This document shows positions 61,504 through 64,000 of a stretch of 64,000 bases of DNA, one piece after another. The DNA is from JAFAXD01 sp963760435 (lineage in GTDB: Bacteria > Pseudomonadota > Alphaproteobacteria > Rhizobiales > Xanthobacteraceae). Where the stretch lies: positions 1-64,000 of the forward strand of contig CAVXDE010000022.1 in assembly GCA_963760435.1 (NCBI GenBank). The letters run 5' to 3'. The notes under the pieces are model-generated. The model saw only the letters and a list, made by a program, of their open reading frames with translations. It made no database searches and had not been told where the DNA came from. The position numbers and the translations under genes were made by a program. Positions within the stretch are counted from its first letter, which is position 1, and every line of letters starts with the position of its first letter.

Positions 61504-61723
61504 GCGACGTACAGCCCAGGCAATGTAGGTTCTGGTATGCTAGCACGTGACAGCCGTCCCAAGCGGGGCGGCAGAACCGCCTGCCGGAAAGCTGAATTGC
61601 CCAAAAGGAACACGGTACGACCCTGTGCGTTCGCGATGAGCGCTGCTAGATGCACTTGCATCGCCAATGGCAGCCCATGCCGCGGCTTGAATCATGTGCC
61701 GCGGGAGTTCCTCTGAGATCCAT

Positions 61724-62353
61724 ATGTTGAGTCCCAACCAAGCTCCTGCGCCACTGCCCAGCGAAGACGTCCATACCTCCGCCGTGCTCGGTGCCATCAT
61801 CGACGAGGCGCCGCTAAAGGGGTTCACCCTGGAATGGCTGATCAACAACCTGCCGCACCGGTCGTTCGGCGCGATCATGTTGTTGTTGGCGATCGTCGCC
61901 ATGGTTCCGGTGGTGTCGATTGCGGCCGGGCTGCTGATCGCTATTTTGGCCGTGCAGATCGTGATGGGCTACAAGACGCCGGTGTTTCCGCAGCGGCTGA
62001 TGAAGCGCCCGCTGCCGACGCGCTACCTGCTGCCGCTCGAGCATTACGCCATCCCGCTGCTCACGCGGCTTGAAACAGCGGTCCGCCCGCGCTGGCCCGC
62101 ATTGGTGCGCGCCTCCTCGCGATTGACCGGCGTGGTCATCCTGCTGCTCACGTTTGTTTTGCTGACCTTCCCGTTCCCGCTCTCGAACATTCCACCCGCG
62201 GCAATCATAGCGCTGATCGCGCTCGCCGAGTCCGAGCGCGATGGTTTGTTGTTGTCTGCCGCGCTCACCCTGGGCGCTGTGTTGTTGGTGCTGGTCTTTG
62301 CCGCCGTGCTCGGCCTCATTGACGGGGCGGAGTGGATTCTGCGATTCCTGTAA
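61724..62353 (+). CDS. ExoD family exopolysaccharide-associated membrane protein
   Basis: 209 residues from the ATG at 61724 (an ATG at 61694 is possible). ExoD-type layout: N-terminal LEWLINNLPHRSFGAIMLLLAI, AIVAMVPVVSIAAGLLIAI, the conserved block PVFPQRLMKRPLPTRYLLPL, then three helices. Members affect exopolysaccharide production and alkaline or stress tolerance in rhizobia, but their exact action is unclear. The 3' end overlaps that of the convergent exported gene by 38 bases. Confidence 0.88.
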   Translation: MLSPNQAPAPLPSEDVHTSAVLGAIIDEAPLKGFTLEWLINNLPHRSFGAIMLLLAIVAMVPVVSIAAGLLIAILAVQIVMGYKTPVFPQRLMKRPLPTRYLLPLEHYAIPLLTRLETAVRPRWPALVRASSRLTGVVILLLTFVLLTFPFPLSNIPPAAIIALIALAESERDGLLLSAALTLGAVLLVLVFAAVLGLIDGAEWILRFL

Positions 62354-63542
62354 TTTCGCTCGGCCTGAAGGCGGACAGCAGGTCCTTTGCGCCTGGCTGG
62401 TCCATTCCCTTGTCCATCCTGGCATTGGTCGCCGCGAGCAGCTTGGCGACGGTGTTGTTGCGGATCGCGACCGCGTTGCGCTCGTAACCGCCGCGCTGAA
62501 AGAAGTTGGACGTTGGAATGTGCTCGCGCAGCGCGGCCGGAATGGTGATCATATCGAACCCATTGCCGTCGCCGGTGAGATTCATCATCTCGAGCTCGGC
62601 CGCACTCAACGGCCCCGCGTAGCCCTTGCGCCGCGCGAAGATGATGGAATCGAGCAGCTTCTGGGTCTGCAGCAGCGGGCCTACGTCGACGTCGAGAACC
62701 AGCGCATGCACGGCGAGACCCTTCGGGGTCTTGGCCAGTTTTTCGTGCTCGCTCCACTGGTCGGGTACGGTGCGGCAATAAGCTGTGATGCGCAGCACCA
62801 CATCAGCCTTGCGCAACAGCTTGGCTTTGGCGGCGTCGCTGAGCCCGGCCGCTTTGGCCCGCAGCAGCGACGCAAAGCGCTCGCCCTGTTCAGCCAGGAT
62901 CGCAACGCTGTTCGTGGTCAGCAACTGGTTGTAGCCCAGCGCTGTCGAGATCGCGTGTGCTCCCGGCGCGTGCCCTTCGAGCCCAGCCTGCGTGTTGTAC
63001 TTGCCGTTGCCGCCGACTTCGAACACGTAGATGCGCGTGGCCTGTTCGGGCGTCAGCCCGGCAGCGCGCGCGACCTTGGCATAGGCGCGCTTGTAATCGA
63101 TCTCCTTCGCCGGTCGCGTTGGGGCGAACGCAAAGTGCTCATGCGCCTGGTGGAGAAAATCGGCGACGACCGGCATGTGCGCACGCTGATGCGCTTCCTC
63201 TTGTTGCTCATCAGGAGGCGCGACGGGTCGCGGCGGGCCGGTATAGCGCGGAGGCTGCGTCAGGACGTAATCCTCGGCGACGACCACTTCACCGTTGCGG
63301 CGCTTGGCGTTGCGTTGCTGGCGCTTGAGCTTGATCTCGTCCCAGTATGGCCCGGCGACTTCTTCGAACGCTTGGCGCGCGGCCTGATAGATCGCGAGCT
63401 TGCGGGCATACTCGGCATGAGCCTCAGCGGCCGTCGGCTGCTCCGCTTCGGTTTGCTGGGCCGCTGACACGCCCATGCCACCGCCGAGCAGAACAAGCCA
63501 GCTCAACAAAACACAGGCAGTCGTGCGAAGGTTTCGAGCCAT
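62316..63542 (-). CDS. Exported protein with lysozyme-like segment, function unknown
   Basis: 408 residues from the ATG at 63542. Signal peptide (about 1-28, LSWLVLLGGGMGVSA). A coiled-coil/Ala-Glu-rich segment with a Pro-rich stretch follows (about 30-125). The middle (residues 155-260) has an appearance of a lytic transglycosylase fold: YVFEVGGNGKYNTQAGLEG with a possible catalytic Glu, and HAISTALGYNQLLTTNSV (AxGYxQL pattern). The rest is mixed alpha. I do not recognise a named family. Cell-wall remodelling in the periplasm is a fair guess, not shown. Confidence 0.65.
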   Translation of the reverse strand: MARNLRTTACVLLSWLVLLGGGMGVSAAQQTEAEQPTAAEAHAEYARKLAIYQAARQAFEEVAGPYWDEIKLKRQQRNAKRRNGEVVVAEDYVLTQPPRYTGPPRPVAPPDEQQEEAHQRAHMPVVADFLHQAHEHFAFAPTRPAKEIDYKRAYAKVARAAGLTPEQATRIYVFEVGGNGKYNTQAGLEGHAPGAHAISTALGYNQLLTTNSVAILAEQGERFASLLRAKAAGLSDAAKAKLLRKADVVLRITAYCRTVPDQWSEHEKLAKTPKGLAVHALVLDVDVGPLLQTQKLLDSIIFARRKGYAGPLSAAELEMMNLTGDGNGFDMITIPAALREHIPTSNFFQRGGYERNAVAIRNNTVAKLLAATNARMDKGMDQPGAKDLLSAFRPSEITGIAESTPPRQ

Positions 63543-63631
63543 GCTAAACGTCAATCGGCCTGGATCCTTATCCTGAGATAAGTGCGCAACTGGTTACCAA
63601 AGTCCTTCCACCTCATGCCTGATACCCGGCC

Positions 63632-64000
63632 ATGAAGCACGTTCCTGTCCTGATCGCCGGCGGCGGCCCGGTGGGTATGACCCTGGCCCGCGATCTCGCG
63701 CGCCGCGGCGTCCAAACCATGCTGGTCGAGCGCAATCCCACGACCACGCGCCACCCCAAGATGGACATTACTAACGCGCGCAGCATGGAGCTGTTCCGGC
63801 GGCTGGATCTTGCCGAGGCGCTGCGCGCGGTGGCGGTCCCCGAGGCCAACAATTTCGACGTCTCCTGGATCACCGGGCTGTCCGGTTATGAGCTCTACCG
63901 CTTCCATTACCCGAGCGTGACGCAGTGGCGGCAGATGATCCGCGACAAAAATGACGGAAGCATGCCCGGGGAGCCGCCGATGCGCGTGTCGCAAGTGGAG
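63632..64000 (+). CDS. FAD-dependent aromatic monooxygenase (PheA/TfdB-type), 3' partial
   Basis: First 123 codons of a flavoprotein hydroxylase; the gene runs beyond the window. FAD motif VLIAGGGPVGMTLARDLARRG near residues 6-26, LVERNPT, and the NARSMELFRRLDLAEALR block are typical of phenol or chlorophenol 2-monooxygenase-like and related aromatic hydroxylases. ATG at 63632; 89 bases separate it from the divergent exported gene. Substrate unknown. Confidence 0.88.
   Translation, partial: MKHVPVLIAGGGPVGMTLARDLARRGVQTMLVERNPTTTRHPKMDITNARSMELFRRLDLAEALRAVAVPEANNFDVSWITGLSGYELYRFHYPSVTQWRQMIRDKNDGSMPGEPPMRVSQVE

Overview
The window looks like a chromosomal segment of a free-living alphaproteobacterium, most likely Hyphomicrobiales (Bradyrhizobiaceae/Xanthobacteraceae-like). 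This is inferred from the high GC content, the tricarboxylate (Tct/Bug) and branched-chain amino acid (Liv) type uptake systems, the Ohr, ExoD, YidB and GlsB-type proteins, and dispersed CCTCATCCTGAGGAG-type palindromic repeats of a kind I associate with that group. No rRNA, tRNA, CRISPR array, prophage or classical insertion sequence was recognised.

Layout. 1-5.8 kb: the end of a type I secretion ABC exporter, its HlyD-type adaptor, a CHASE2 adenylate/guanylate cyclase and a convergent membrane cyclic-nucleotide-binding protein. 6.1-7.7 kb: a MetE-C-like methyltransferase and a small GIY-YIG nuclease gene framed by inverted copies of a structured repeat. 7.75-11.7 kb: tctC-tctC-tctB-tctA. 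11.8-12.9 kb: a zinc-ribbon metallopeptidase. 12.9-19.85 kb: a tightly packed minus-strand operon (GMC oxidoreductase, FAD oxidoreductase, aconitase X large and small subunits, IlvD/Edd dehydratase, exported cupin), divergent from a complete liv ABC transporter (20.1-24.8 kb). 24.9-30.6 kb: ohr, two tandem MASE4-like GGDEF cyclases, two divergent SDR dehydrogenases and a DUF983 protein. 30.6-37.5 kb: an MFS carrier, a Rieske ferredoxin, two related amidohydrolases, an enolase-superfamily enzyme and a D-2-hydroxyacid dehydrogenase. 37.5-41.1 kb: an unusual P-type ATPase with three small companions. 41.3-54.0 kb: an FMN monooxygenase, a SnoaL-like protein, an exported Asp/Glu-racemase-fold protein, two degenerate M24-fold proteins, a feruloyl-CoA-synthase-like ligase, hyuA-hyuB and an MmgE/PrpD protein. 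54.1-64 kb: housekeeping and envelope genes (peptidoglycan-binding protein, GlsB-type, YidB, Lhr helicase, DUF1772, epimerase, ExoD, an exported lysozyme-like protein) and the start of an aromatic flavin monooxygenase.

Most of the window is catabolic. Several import systems (Tct, Liv, MFS) sit next to small sets of dehydratases, oxidoreductases, amidohydrolases and CoA ligases, which suggests scavenging of organic acids, modified amino acids or aromatic compounds. The exact substrates cannot be read from sequence.

Five apparent single-base insertions interrupt four otherwise intact genes (ilvD-like twice, one SDR, hyuA, lhr). All shift the frame the same way, which points to sequencing or assembly insertions more than to true pseudogenes. 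The most unusual non-coding structure is the GIY-YIG gene bracketed by inverted, compensatorily varying hairpin repeats. The least conventional protein module is the CPx-less P-type ATPase group.
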